Source: Trichobilharzia regenti
Taxonomy: Eukaryota; Platyhelminthes; Trematoda; Strigeidida; Schistosomatidae
Assembly: GCA_944472135.2 (NCBI GenBank)
Contig: OX235262.1
Span: 170,995,509 to 171,059,508 of the forward strand
Length of the DNA stretch: 64,000 nt
Direction of reading: 5' to 3'
Within the stretch, counting starts at the first letter, position 1. Every line of letters starts with the position of its first letter. The translations under genes were made by a program, and so were the position numbers. Of this stretch, positions 44,919 to 55,768 are shown piece after piece. The notes under the pieces are model-generated. The model had not been told where the DNA came from. It searched no databases and saw only the letters and a list, made by a program, of their open reading frames with translations.

Positions 44919-46112
44919 GACACCGTAGAAGAAGAACTGGACAATCTCAAGAGAATCCTTGTCCAGAATTGTTACCCATAATGATTTATTGCAAAATCTA
45001 TGAATCCTAGTGCACAAAAGCCGCCCATGTTTAGCGTTCCGAAAAAAATACTCTACATGAACCTTCAATTCCATCGAGATATATCTGCGGAAACACTAAA
45101 AAATCGACTTTCGTGCTCACTCAAGAAGACCTTCTTCGCAGGTAAACTACGACTAACTTTCTCCACAAAACTTATGATTCACGTGAACGTGAAGGATAAG
45201 CTACCACTGCTGGCCTCATCAATGTATATTTGTCAATTCACCTGCTCGTGTGGAGCCACGTATGTCGGCCGTAGCCAGCGTTCGCTTTCCAAGCGTATCA
45301 CCGAACACTTACCAACACAGTTTTACAAAGGAGAAAAACGATGTCCCCGCAGCTCTTATCTTAGAACCTCTGATAGAATCTGGACACCAAGCTGCACCCC
45401 AAACAAACTTCAAAGTCCTCTACAGAGTAAGAAGTAGTCTTCCTAAAGATGTACGAATCAGACCTCTTCAAACTGCAGAAGCAAGGCGATTCACTTGCTA
45501 TGTCCTGAACTCTGCATACAGAAGTTCGTTCAATCACTACACTTGCAATGGACGTAATCTATCTTAATACCCGACAGGTAAATTCTATTTCTTTCTTTCT
45601 GTCTCTTCATTCGTATTATTTTGTCCTTTCCATTGTAATATTTTGTATCTTCAACTTTCTTGTTCTCTACCCCGACCCGATTTAATTTCTACACCTCATT
45701 ACCACTGTTACTGATTTGACCAACACTCAATTTCTAGTCATTTATGGTACCGTCATCCAACTTAATTGCTTAATTTCGTTTCTAATTTAAATTGCATTAT
45801 TCTCTACCCCACTTTTACTTAGTCTGTAATTACCTCTGTTGCTACTCTGACCTAAGTTGAAACATTTTAGTCAATTATATTACGTCATCTAACTTACTAA
45901 CTCAATCTTACTTTAGTTGCTGTCTAACTAACCTTGTTTCTATATTAGATCATTCTTGTATTACCTGGTCAATTATCTAAACTTGACAAACCTCATGTAC
46001 ATACACACAAATAATTATATATATAAATGCTATTGTTCAACTGTGTGAATGAATTCGCCGAAAGAGTCTCTTCGCTGAACGTCTTCTCTTTTTCATATAA
46101 CTCAATGGGGAT
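44919..46112 (+). mobile_element. Penelope-like element, best-preserved GIY-YIG endonuclease
   Basis: The plus strand begins with 'DTVEEELDNLKRILVQNCYP' (the helix pair before the endonuclease). The frame 45000-45437 then runs 'LYMNLQFHRDISAETLKNRL', 'VNVKDKLPLLASSMYICQFT', 'CSCGATYVGRSQRSLSKRIT' and 'EHLPTQFYKGEK'. C.C, YVGR and the RxxH-type helix are all visible. A single frameshift near 45340-45360 moves the rest ('FKVLYRVRSSLPKDV', 'LQTAEARRF') to another frame, ending at 45565. The remaining 550 bp is 3' untranslated sequence ending with 'AAGAGTCTCTTCG' near 46074. Confidence 0.86.
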
Positions 46113-46674
46113 TTTCAAGCTACTTACATTTCTTTCTTGAATACAAAGTTACTGAAGTGTTGGTGATTTTTAAAGCACCTGTTTCGCTTTCACTTGAAAG
46201 AAAGTATAAATAAAGCATAAACTGCAAGAACTAACTGTCATCAATTTGTAAATTATCCTTCATAACTTTACCTTAAAGGACGATCATAAAGTATTTATAA
46301 ACGCGGCGGGCAGAATTACAATTTAAGCGTCTGTCGGCCAACACAATATCACTGTTATTTAAAATAACATAAGATCGTATTCTGACCTACAAATAGCAAC
46401 TCTTGACAAAAGTGTTTTAACTATTTTATGTATACCAACTTATTACCAAGATTTCATCTTAATTCTAGAACTGATTTCATTCTAGAACTAAGCTGTTTTA
46501 CTATTCTATCCCATTTTTAAATTTTTACGTTTGATAAAAACATGGATTAGGTAGCACATTTTAGCTTGTAAAAAATTAAACTTAATCTATGCTGGAAAAA
46601 GAATCATTTCCTTCATTCTTTTGAGTTCATATTGAGACGTAAGGGATGCATGCTTGAAGTTTTAGTAGCTGTAC
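46113..46674. other. Unassigned AT-rich sequence
   Basis: Nothing recognised. Confidence 0.4.
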
Positions 46675-46812
46675 TATTGTTTTTACTGGATTGGTTTGTT
46701 AGCCTCACACTCAACCCCTGTCCCTTTTTCCCAGACTTACTGTCCATCAGTAAACAAGGCGAGCTAGTAGGAGCGCGTCAGCCGAACACTGAATTCCGGA
46801 TCACATGTGTAG
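46675..46812 (-). mobile_element. SINE-A body and part of head
   Basis: In reverse it matches the SINE-A body ('GTTAGCCTCACACTCAACCC', 'GACTTACTG', 'GGCGAGCTAGTAGGAGCGCG'). This explains why a frame with a hydrophobic start exists here. No LINE-like tail is seen at its left. Confidence 0.6.
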
Positions 46813-47011
46813 TTGGAGAATGTTCTACGAGTGAATCATCAAAGCACAAAGAACTACTCGATTATTAAAATCAGGTAAGGTAAACTACCATGAAACACCG
46901 ATAAACAATCAAACCCTCATCTAGAGTATACAGCGTATATCTGGCCAATGTACTTGATAGCAAATTATTTCACCACAACATTATTATTATCATTAGCACA
47001 GCTGTGGATTG

Positions 47012-47428
47012 GTACTAGATGATTGGCGGCAATCGGCCACAGGAAGCCTTAGATCTAGGTTTTGTGTTAGTTGGCACTCATTAGCAAGGCGTATCTGGAA
47101 CCTTGAAGGAACTCATGTCCTTTCTGAGATTTGACCCCGCGTCACTCAGTGCTGCAGTCACAGACCTTACCACTGAGCTATTCAGGCTCGTGATTGACCT
47201 CATGTAGGACTGTATTGGATATTTTCGATTGTATACTAGTCAGTAACTAGTGTAATGTGTCTAGTCCTATCATGTCTCCAACCATCTAATACCAACATTT
47301 CACAGTACACCGTAATGGCGAGCCACCTAGTGGCATGGTGGCCACATTGCAAGGTTGACTAACAGAATTTAGTCTGCACCGAAGATAGGACCAGACACAT
47401 TACACTAGTTACTGAATAGCGTGCAACC
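47012..47428 (-). mobile_element. Family C SINE-like repeat with inverted end pieces
   Basis: 47012-47220 is a C copy on the minus strand (A-box-like 'TAGCTCAGTGGTAAGG', B-box relic 'GGGGTCAAATCTC'). 47237-47290 holds 'AGTAACTAGTGTAATGTGTC', and 47386-47420 its inverse 'GACACATTACACTAGTTACT'. The ends are therefore palindromic with a ~110 bp spacer. Confidence 0.66.
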
Positions 47429-47429
47429 G

Positions 47430-48052
47430 AAAAAACAGCTGTGGATTATACAGTATATCTTGGGGAAAATATCACCGGATTTTACGAGTGAGTGCGATGC
47501 TCCATATTTTCCTAAACTTAATTTAACAGCTATGTGTCGGGTGATTCACAACGGAAAACTCAGCGGGGCGTTCGAAGTGCATACAGGAGTAAGACAAGGC
47601 TACCTGGCTTTTATCACCGATGATATTCTTGATTGTAGTGGATTGAATGATGCATCAGACTGTATTTAGGAATGAGAAGACAGGAATACGCTGGACGACC
47701 GAAGAAGAAGACTCTAGAAGATCAGGATTTCGCATATGGATGTCAAAATAGAATCAGATAGGACAGATAAACCTTCAACACTCTGGAATCATTGTGGAAA
47801 TCTTTTTCAATCAGCCTAAAGAACAAGAAACTTGGTGAACGCGCTAAGGAAAGCATTTTGAATTTGCGTCATCAGACTTCTATCAACAACTGCCTTCACT
47901 AACTCTAAATCAAAGATCAGATGGCTGGCCAGAAGGAATTGCCAACAAGAAATTCAGAGAATGAACCAATCAAGAGAACAAGACAAAATGGAGTTATCTC
48001 TCTTGAGTCCTTATTGTTGTTCCTCTTGAAACCCAGCAGAATAATCATAAAT
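47430..48052 (+). mobile_element. RTE-like retrotransposon, RT palm entry to 3' region with deletions
   Basis: The plus strand has 'TAMCRVIHNGKLSGAFEVHT' and 'GVRQGYLAF' (usual GVRQGCLLSP), then a jump to the C-terminal half ('KINLQHSGIIVEIFFNQPK' region, 'RKEF' and 'NTRNSENEPIKRTRQNG'). It ends near 48050 with the family tail relic 'CCTCTTGAAACCCAGCAGAA' and AATAATCATAAATAAT. Confidence 0.8.
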
Positions 48053-48087
48053 AATGAAAATAATTTTAATAACCATTTATCTTCTAT

Positions 48088-48352
48088 AGTTTTGGTTTGT
48101 AAGGATTAGTTATGTTTTACGAGTTGATCACGGATTGATATCAGTTAGAGAACCATTGAAAACCAGGGAGTACTGGACAGCTGCTGTTTCATCCTAGTTT
48201 GGGAATCATCGGCAGTACGCACCCACTGGGATTCGAACCCAGGACCTTCCGGTTACAAGGCAAGCTCGTATACCATTCAGCCACTGGGACCCGATTCAAT
48301 GGCTCGTGAATTCTAGCTGATATCAATCCGTGATCAACTCGTAAAACCATTT
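48088..48352 (-). mobile_element. Fold-back hammerhead SINE-B copy with 27 bp terminal inverted repeats
   Basis: The left arm at about 48118-48145 ('ACGAGTTGATCACGGATTG') and the right arm at 48320-48347 ('CAATCCGTGATCAACTCGT') are inverse. The minus-strand body has a tRNA-Thr-like part with 'CTTGTAACCGGAAGG', B box 'GGGTTCGAATCCC', and a hammerhead 'CTGCCGATGATTCCCAAACT...GGATGAAAC' with perfect stem I but U4 changed to C. Same subtype as 4558-4895. Confidence 0.78.
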
Positions 48353-50094
48353 ATCTGTTTGTACTGATATTACCATTTTTCAGCCATAAATCTCGATAAG
48401 CATTCCCTGTATTCATTACATTTATACCGTATAAATATATACTTTTCTGAATTGAGCTCACATACATACCTCTCTCTTTCTCTCTCTCACTATACTCTTC
48501 AATAGTTATTCTTGATCATGTTAATTGTCATTGTCAAAATTTTAGATACCACCCCCAACGCCCCCCCAAAAAAAGGACAGGCATTAGAATTACCGTCGAT
48601 AATCAAATGTACAACACCACTACGACTAAGAGAACAAGAAGAGAAAAAGTAGTACACAGGTTTACGAATTTTTTTCACATTGACACTTGGCATATCATCT
48701 ATATATGTACTGCAAAAGCAACAGATTATAAAATGTTTATTCTTTGTGTCTTCTTTTCATTTTTTTCGTCACTGTGTGTGTGTGTGTGCGAGTGTGTGAG
48801 ATAACGAGATGGGGAGAGCAAAGTCAGACTTAAATATTTCACAATGATTTTATTAGTTTTTGTGTTAATGGGAAAACGACGCTTATAATAAATAACACAT
48901 TTTAACTCTCTTTTTTTGAGGCATTTAACATTTACAGTTCACAGTATGTGATAAACTGAACAGTAATGTGTTGTTCCGTGTATGTAGGTGAATAATAATC
49001 ATAATCATAATAATAATAACATTAGTAGCATTAGTTGTTGTTGTTGTAGCAGAAGAGAGTAGGAGAATTCACTGCCATTTTAGAATGGCAAACGGATGTC
49101 AAAATAGAAGCCTACCATGAGCACATGGTATATAAATGTATATACAAGTGAACGCAAAAAATGACAGACAAACAAACAAACGAACCAACAAACAAAGATA
49201 TCAAAACATAGTTGTTTTTCTAGGTCTGGTGGGGTTGGGTGAGGATGGAGAATAAAGAACTGTGATTTTAACATAGAGGCGACATTACACTACAGGCATA
49301 CAGATGAATCAGTTTTATGTCGAATTCACTTGCAAACTGCAAATAAAAAAGTGAAGCAACATTTTTAATTCATGTAGTGAAATTCCCACCCCAACCTCAT
49401 TTTTTTTTAAAGAAAATACTCTAATAGTTGATTGTAGTTTTGATTATTATTATTATTATTAATGTTAGATTTTACGAGTAAAATATACTTTTTTTTATCA
49501 ACTAATGTTGTTCGTCTATGATGTTTTCCCATTTTGTGATGTGTTGATCATTCCTGTGAACATGCAGGGGGATGTGGGCGTGGAGTAGAATGAGAGAGCG
49601 AGAAAGTGAGTGTGTATGTGCTGTTAATGAAATTGTTAAAGTGATCACTTGCTTTCTAAAATTCTCTTTTTTTTACTTTTCTCCTCATTCATTCTGTTTT
49701 GACGTGACATGAGTGAACTGCTTTACTGTTATTCTATGAATGTTTAGGCACACACACACACTCACACACGGACTCAGATGAGCACAGAAATAATACGAAT
49801 ATTTCTGGGATGATTAGATAGGCATATACAGAGTGGATCAGTTAGTCTTATCAAAATAAATTCTATTGTCATATCCGATTTAATGATGATGATGATGATG
49901 ACGATGATAATGTCAACAGTGTTGACGATGCCAACGATGTAAATCATCATTTTATTGAAACTTAGTGTCAAATTGAATTGAAAAAACAAAACACTGGTAA
50001 CGTGTACATGAGATTTGTATATGCTTAGAAAGGAATTCAATCAACATATATGAAGAGGAATCCTTAAAACCGTACTCACACATTCGTTTTATTG
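48353..50094. other. Unassigned microsatellite-rich sequence
   Basis: No recognised element. It includes (CT)n near 48473, (GT)n near 48773-48788, TTGTTGTTGTTG near 49035, TTATTATTATTATT near 49445, (CA)n near 49750-49769 and GATGATGATGATGATG near 49884. Confidence 0.5.
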
Positions 50095-50292
50095 TATTTT
50101 TTTTTCATGTCTTGAATAGAAGACATGGCTTCAAGTTTGAGCTTTGAAGTTTGTGTAGCAGTGGTGCCCTCTTTTTACAGAGTGGAGTTGTTAGTCTTAC
50201 GCTGAATCTTCCCTCTTCACTTCGCTTACTACCAGTTTAGCGTGTTTTAAGAGTGCGTTGATCAGGAATCGAACTTCAGACAATGTAAGGTG
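50095..50292 (-). mobile_element. SINE-A, long form with LINE-like tail
   Basis: The left end is T-rich and carries 'GAAGACATGGCTTCAAG', a relic of the RTE-like tail. The body 'GAGTTGTTAGTCTTACGC' and 'CTACCAGTTTAGCG' and the tRNA-like 'GAGTGCGTTGATCAGG' then 'AATCGAACTTC' (B-box reverse) follow. Confidence 0.66.
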
Positions 50293-50339
50293 AGCACTAC
50301 TGACGCAATGTACCCACATGGATGCATGTAAAATCTAAG

Positions 50340-51315
50340 AAAATCCCTATCCACGTATTAATCAAAACAAAACACGTAGATCAGCGAATAGTCTCTTTTC
50401 GGTGGCGAATTCATTTTCTTAGCTGTACAATCACTATTCTTAGCGTTGCTGTAAAGAATGTTCTTCTCAGAGGTGATGTGATCATCCTTTTTAAAATGGT
50501 GTTCTCCAGTCGCCCACTGATCTGCAGAAGCCTTAAGGACAAGATCCTCCATCTGACCACTTCTATGTGCATATATCAGTTCACCTGCTGCTGTGGAGCC
50601 AGACAAGTACGTCGGTCGTTCGACGCGCACCCTGTCCAAGGGGATATAAGAACACTATCCAGCATGGTTGCGAAAAGGCAATAGTGGTGCAATAAGGAGT
50701 GCGATAATTGAACACCTGGTTATCACTGACCATTTCATTTCAACAAACGCCTCATGCTTCAAAGTAATCTACAGAGTCAACAATAACCTACCAATAACAA
50801 TACAGTTTCGTCTTCCTTGTATCACTGAAGCCCTGTCCATTCACATAGAAAAACCGGAGCAGTGCATACAAAAAAGAACTTCTCAACCACTTCTACTCTC
50901 ATGGTAATAACCTTTTTGATTTGTATGACAATTTTGTTTCCTTGCCTGTTCTTTAATTGCTTATAATTCTTCTATTCATTTAGAACTCTTACGTAATTTC
51001 GTATTATCTACTTTGTTCCTATGTGCAACCTGAGTAAAACTCACTCATCAAACTATTCATATTATTGCATAACTTCGTTTAACAACTGTTTGTGACAACT
51101 CATCACCTTAGTAACTATCCTAATTTTCTTGACTTGTATTACCAATCTTCGCCTGTTTAGTTAAAATAACCATAACCAATTGTATTTTGTGTTTGACAAA
51201 CTTAATGTACACATACATAAAAAATAACACATATATATTTGCGATTGTACAGCTAAGAAAATGAATTCGCCCCCGAAAAGAGACTCTTCGTTGATCTGCG
51301 TGTTTTGTTTACATG
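50340..51315 (+). mobile_element. Penelope-like element bounded by ~67 bp inverted repeats
   Basis: Left arm 50364-50433 and right arm 51243-51310 are inverse repeats with about four mismatches. Inside, the plus strand encodes 'LKDKILHLTTSMCIYQFTCC', 'CGARQVRRS' (GIY-YIG region, degenerate), then in another frame 'SGAIRSAIIEHLVITDHF' and 'CFKVIYRVNNNLPI', ending with 'EALSIHIEKPEQCIQKRTS'. About 330 bp of 3' untranslated sequence follows. The RT is deleted. The left arm replaces the expected upstream coding part. Confidence 0.83.
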
Positions 51316-51654
51316 TGAAATCTCACAAATGGTTAAAATCCTGTAAAGTTTATAACTTTGTATATTTTAAATTCATAATAATTATCGATTTTTGTAGGGA
51401 TCTTAGTATCTATCTGCAGCACATTGATTGCTGCTAGATGGACATCTTCAAGCTGTAGTTAGAAGTCATGACTCCAATGGAACTTATCATCATCATCATC
51501 ATGTCAAGATCAAGTGGATACTTATTGGAGGGATTGGTTGTGGGTAGCGACAGATCACGAGTTGATAAAGTGAGAGTATTAACTGGTCACTGAATTCCAG
51601 CCCAGTTGCGTGAATAGTCATAAGTTGCTTATCCTGCGTTCAATTCTTGGTAGG
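51316..51654. other. Unassigned sequence with a possible tRNA-like relic
   Basis: A CATCATCATCATCATC run near 51488. Around 51602-51650 'GCCCAGTTGCGTGAATAGTC' and 'CGTTCAATTCTTGG' loosely resemble A and B boxes. Confidence 0.35.
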
Positions 51655-52020
51655 TGTAGTAGAATAATTATTTGAAAAATCACTCCTCAACGATCTAGTC
51701 ACAATACCTGTAATTATTTGGACGTCTCAACTAACTTTGTAGTTGTTATCAAATTTCTTCTAGGCTGTATATTATTGTTCAGAAATTCGCATATCATATG
51801 TTAACTCGATCCTTATTATTTGTTCTTCTTCCTGTTTAATCTCTAATTGTAATGCTTCTCTTCGTGGTTGTACTGTGCGTCGATAAAGTATTGTTTGAGT
51901 GAGTTGAGGTCACTCTGACCTTGAACTGCTTTGAGGAACTGTTTGTTGTGTAATTCTTGTTGACGGAGTTTTTGATCCTACCTTGATGGGAAAATTCTAC
52001 TTAGCTTAAGGGTACTTTTT
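51655..52020 (+). repeat. Dispersed repeat D copy
   Basis: It matches the reference copy at 21955 from 'GAATAATTATTTGAAAAATC' through 'GCTGTATATTATTGTTCAGA' to 'TTGATCCTACCTTGATGGG'. Confidence 0.66.
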
Positions 52021-52535
52021 GCGGCTCATTTCTGATCTGCAGTGCTTGTTTTGTGCTCAGAAAGTTACCTTGTCTGTGTGGTTGCCTAAGGAAACTGTTG
52101 GGAAATCTTGAGTTTTTGATGTTATTATAGTTGAATAGAAGCATACATAGATTCTAGTCACAGATAGTCGTCTTTTTTGCTGTCTTTGGGACGCTTCATG
52201 ATGATGTCTGTTTCAAAGAAGTCTTCTCAGCTATAACGTAGGGCGAAGAGTTCGGTTTCCTGAGGTTAGAGGTTGTTACAAAACAGCTGCCCGATGTTTC
52301 CTGGCTTTTAATGCTCTCTCTATCTCTCTGTGTCTCTAACTGATAGTGGTTTGCGATGAAATCTAACAATTGAAAGGAAACTGATCCAAATACCCACAGA
52401 TCTCATAATATAAGTAATGAATAACTTCAAGTTTGTATTTGACCAGAGCATCTCATTAGATGTAGCAAATGAAATAATCTGAAATTCTTTCTAAGATCAG
52501 TTTGTTTCCAGTGTTGATACTTACTTCTGAATCTT
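52021..52535. other. Unassigned sequence
   Basis: No recognised element. A short 'TCTCTCTATCTCTCTGTGTC' run near 52314. Confidence 0.4.
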
Positions 52536-52812
52536 TCAGTTAGCTTTTAATTACTGCCCTTCTATCTTGATGTATATTACATCGTTCTATTATTTCTATA
52601 CCGTCTTTTGACTTAATCCTTTATATTTGTGTTTGTTTTTAGTTGACATATATATTTTAACGTTACCCTTTGGTGCGATTTTGTTTGAATAAGGTCAAGA
52701 ATACGCCGTGAAGTGACGTCTTGGCCTTATACTGTCTGTTAGAAATGTATTTTACTTTGTTCGAATTTCGCAGACAGGGTGTTGATCCCACCTTGATGGG
52801 AATATTCTTAGC
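52536..52812 (+). repeat. Dispersed repeat D, divergent copy
   Basis: Keeps 'GTTGATCCCACCTTGATGGG' at the right end and 'GTGCGATTTTGTTTGAATAA' in the middle. The left part is diverged. Confidence 0.52.
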
Positions 52813-52847
52813 ATTGGAAAGCCCACAGTGAGTACTGTGCATTGATT

Positions 52848-53115
52848 AGTGGTAGCACCATATCGCGAATTGGCGGAAATTGAAATTCATCGTCTGGACA
52901 TTGGATAAGGCCCCAGTGGCTCAATGGTATACGAACCTGCTGGCCTTGTAACCGGAAGGTAATGGGCAAGAACCCCGATGGGTGCGTACTGCTGAATAGT
53001 CCCAAACTACAGCAAAACATTATTCCCCGCAAGATTCCCAATGGTTCTTTGACCGATGTCAGCTCATAATGAGATCCTGTAACCAAATAAAGATTGTATT
53101 TGGTCAGCTAATTTT
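52848..53115 (+). mobile_element. SINE-B copy with decayed hammerhead
   Basis: In order: 'CGCGAATTGGCGGAAATTG', tRNA-like 'CCCAGTGGCTCAATGGTATA', 'CTTGTAACCGGAAGG', B-box relic 'GGGCAAGAACCCC', 'GTACTGCTGAATAGTCCC' (G8 changed to T), then damaged stem II and tail ending 'GATCCTGTAACC'. Confidence 0.75.
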
Positions 53116-53434
53116 GTTGTACAGTACATATTTTGTACCCGAGAATATTTTCGACGATATGGTTACTAAACGGCACTGTTGAGCTAGTTTATTTCATATT
53201 TTTGATATGAGTTATTGTTGTTGATTGGTACCACCCAATTCTGTCAGGTCGAAGTGCCTCTTGATATTCCTGAAACATAATTTTGGACCGTGAGTCACTC
53301 GGGAAAGCTTGCGAAACTACTCAGAAGAATGCAATGTGTTCAGATCAAATAACCTGAATTTTGGCCACTGCGCGACAATTAATGTGCTTAGTTTCTTCAT
53401 GAAGTCTTTTCAGCTCTTTACTAATCGAATTTGT
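53116..53434. other. Unassigned sequence
   Basis: Nothing recognised. Confidence 0.35.
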
Positions 53435-53680
53435 TATAACTACATTAATCCACTATGCGGTTAGAATGAATTATCAGCAAGGAACTCTTGAAACGAACCA
53501 TTCAAGAAGGCGTCTTCGAGGGTGATATGGGGGAAGGTGCATGAGTAGGATATGAGAGCCTACAGTCAATCGTGAGACCAGATGAAGAGGACATCAGAGA
53601 ACAGGACAAAATGGAGATGTGCTATGTTATTCCTGTGTCCGACTTGGAACCCAGCGGATTAATAATAATAATATCAATAT
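53435..53680 (+). mobile_element. RTE-like retrotransposon, short 3' end
   Basis: Contains 'CAGCAAGGAACTCTTGAAAC', the penultimate 'GGTGATATGG...AGGATATGAG' block and the final 'TGTCCGACTTGGAACCCAGC' with ATTAATAATAATAAT. Internally deleted and 5'-truncated. Confidence 0.76.
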
Positions 53681-53944
53681 AAATGCACTCTAAAGTGGAA
53701 AAGGGATGCATTCATTTGAGCTATATTCATTCAGAAACAATTCATCTTCATTGCAGAAAGCTGATACCTTTAATAAAACTCCATGAATCTTATCTTTATT
53801 AGTAGTATGTAGTGAAATGTTTCCCTCTCAAATGTTCAATAATCTCCTACATGTTTTAATTATTTTGCAACTGAATACATTTTCCTATGACAATAAATGT
53901 TTCTCCTCGAAATAATCAATAGCACTGAATACTACTTTAATATG

Positions 53945-54312
53945 TTTCAGGGTTTTATCATGACCTGACATTTGTTGTAAAAACTGGGAACACTGGGAGT
54001 TTCCCATTGGGGTATAGCAAGTCAGGTTTGAGGACAAATACTCTCCACGGTTGACATTTGCTGGTAGATGTTTCGTATTGTGAATTGGTAAAAGTTGAGC
54101 TGTCCACTGGATCGAGTGCCACTGGCTCAAAGGTCTATGAACTCGTCTTGTAACCAGAAGATCCTGGGTTTGAACCTCAGTGGATGCGTACTGTAAAGGG
54201 TCACGGAGTAGGCTGATGAAACAGCTGTCCAGTACTCCCCCCCCCAGGGTTTTCCAATGTTCCTCTAATTGATATCAGCTAATGATGAGATCCTAAAACC
54301 AATCAAATCTAT
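53945..54312 (+). mobile_element. SINE-B copy with an inverted tail at its left end
   Basis: The left end 'GGGTTTTATCATGACCTGAC' is an inverted version of the tail at 54268-54300. The body has 'GAGGACAAATACTC', the tRNA-like part 'CACTGGCTCAAAGGTCTATG', 'CTTGTAACCAGAAGATCCTG' and B box 'GGGTTTGAACC'. The hammerhead lost its CUGANGA core, but 'GATGAAACAGCTGTCCAGTA' remains. A C-run occurs at 54236-54246. Confidence 0.75.
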
Positions 54313-54334
54313 GCAAACCAGCATTTGAACCTTT

Positions 54335-54610
54335 ATATATGTTGTTATATAAAGTTATAAATCCAGCTATTATTATAGGATCTGGGCAGAGAGAGAACAA
54401 TTATTGCTGCAGATTAACATGGATCTACTTCATTTCGTCTGTTCTCATCACCTGTGTACAACCCATAATATTTAATAGTCACAGTGAATTAAAACATCAG
54501 CATGATATTTTATCTAAATTATTATTTCTCGAGAAGTTTCTAAAGGAATAGGTTGACAAATTCTTTGTTAGGTTGGTAACAAAAATTAGTAAGCAGTACA
54601 TGGTTGGATA
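54335..54610 (+). mobile_element. PLE linker-region fragment
   Basis: The plus strand encodes 'WIYFISSVLITCVQPIIFNS' and 'DILSKLLFLEKFLKE', followed by 'DKFFVRLV'. This parallels 'DSELVLFEKCLKEN' on the minus strand at 55377-55600, the segment between RT palm and nuclease. It is opposite in orientation to that copy. Confidence 0.6.
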
Positions 54611-54865
54611 AGGAAAGATCAAAATTTGGTGCGCAAAAGGTTACATGAAAAGATGGTGATGTAATACTGTGATTAGAACTGATAAGATTAAGAATAATTG
54701 ACGTCAAGCGGAAAAAAAAGAGGAAAGAAAGGATAAGTTAATGAAATTAGAAAACAGAGTTACTAAGACATGAGTCACCACGGCAGTTGAAGTTCAACGA
54801 GAGATTTCTTTTGGACACATAGATAAGGTTTCAGTGGTTTTATTCCGATAGTCTTAGCAAATTGA

Positions 54866-54930
54866 AGGTTTTCCAATGGTTCTCTAACCAATGTCAGCTC
54901 ATGATAAAATCGTGAAAGCAATAAACTGAA
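54866..54930 (+). mobile_element. SINE-B tail fragment
   Basis: Only the end remains: 'GGTTTTCCAATGGTTCTCTA' and 'TCAGCTCATGATAAAATC'. Confidence 0.62.
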
Positions 54931-54939
54931 GAAGACTTG

Positions 54940-55600
54940 AGCTTGTTTGTCTGTTAACTATTTTGGATGATTTCAGCTTGTCTACTCGGTGTCCTGTGTC
55001 TTTCAGGTGGTCAGTGATTGAAGGGCCTCAATTGTTTGCTTTTCTACCTGTGAACTTTTCCGACATATGTTTGAAGAATTTGAAGTAGGCCCTTCTTTCT
55101 TTTCTTCCAGTGTAACTGCTTCCACAGATGCATGTGAATCAGTGTACACAAATGCAGGAAACGTATGAGAGGTAATTGCTGATTTTTTACTACCCCCATA
55201 TGCAGGATATTCGTAGCACAGAGACTAATCCTGATGCAGGATACGTCTCAAACAGGACTAAGCTTAATCCTTGACTTATGACTCTTATAATATCATCGGA
55301 TTTGAAGTATAGTTTGATGAAAACCAGCTTCTCTGCGTCCATTCTCGCTACATTTTTGCTAATGAAGCTTTGTGGGTTACAAATTTTCTTTCAAGCATTT
55401 CTCGAACAACACTAGTTCACTGTCTAATTTGTCAGGTGCACATCGACTTATTTTATTAAAGATTAAAGGGTGTACGCAGCTGATGAGAACCAACGAAATA
55501 AAATTGTCATAGGAGCTGCAACACATTAATTTATATCGTATCTGAAACTTATAACAATCAGTTTTGCATATACTGTAAGAATCGACACTGTTTTCCAAAG
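54940..55600 (-). mobile_element. Penelope-like element, linker to GIY-YIG endonuclease
   Basis: The minus strand runs from 'ISLVLISCVHPLIFN' and 'DKLDSELVLFEKCLKEN' (linker), 'ENGRREAGFHQTI', to a GIY-YIG segment spread over two frames ('HASVEAVTLEEKK...', equivalent to CxCGSxYTGRKE) and 'DTGHRVDKLKSSKIV' near 54970. Stops at several points. The RT is absent. Confidence 0.76.
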
Positions 55601-55624
55601 TGATTCAGTTCTTTCTGGCTGTGT

Positions 55625-55768
55625 TTCTTTCTTTTTATTCCCTCACGTTCCCAGCTGAACATAAGTCTTCAAGCTTCAGGTTTGCGAAGTACAGGTGTAC
55701 GTTGGTCAGGGATCGAACCCGGGACCACATGGGGTGTGGTTGACGAGCGCTGTGCCACCGACGCACGG
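55625..55768 (-). mobile_element. SINE-A, compact copy with LINE-like tail
   Basis: On the minus strand the tRNA-like head starts at 55766 (GTGCGTCGGTGGCACAG) and its B box is 'GGGTTCGATCCC'. The compact body 'CTTCGCAAACCTGAAGCTTG' is followed by the tail 'AAGACTTATGTTCAGCTGGG' ... 'GAGGGAATAAAAAG', which parallels the RTE 3' end. This is the clearest SINE-A with both head and tail. Confidence 0.78.

Noticed and set aside
46632..46868. A 78-codon frame with a hydrophobic, signal-peptide-like start and a good splice donor after it
   Set aside because: The nucleotide sequence matches the SINE-A body and head in reverse (as at 8917-9160 and 50095-50292), so the frame is incidental.
55440..55510. 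A hammerhead ribozyme from CTGATGAGAACCAACGAAAT
   Set aside because: It has CUGAUGA and GAAA, but stem II would be a single base pair and the same bases lie inside the PLE coding segment; treated as chance.
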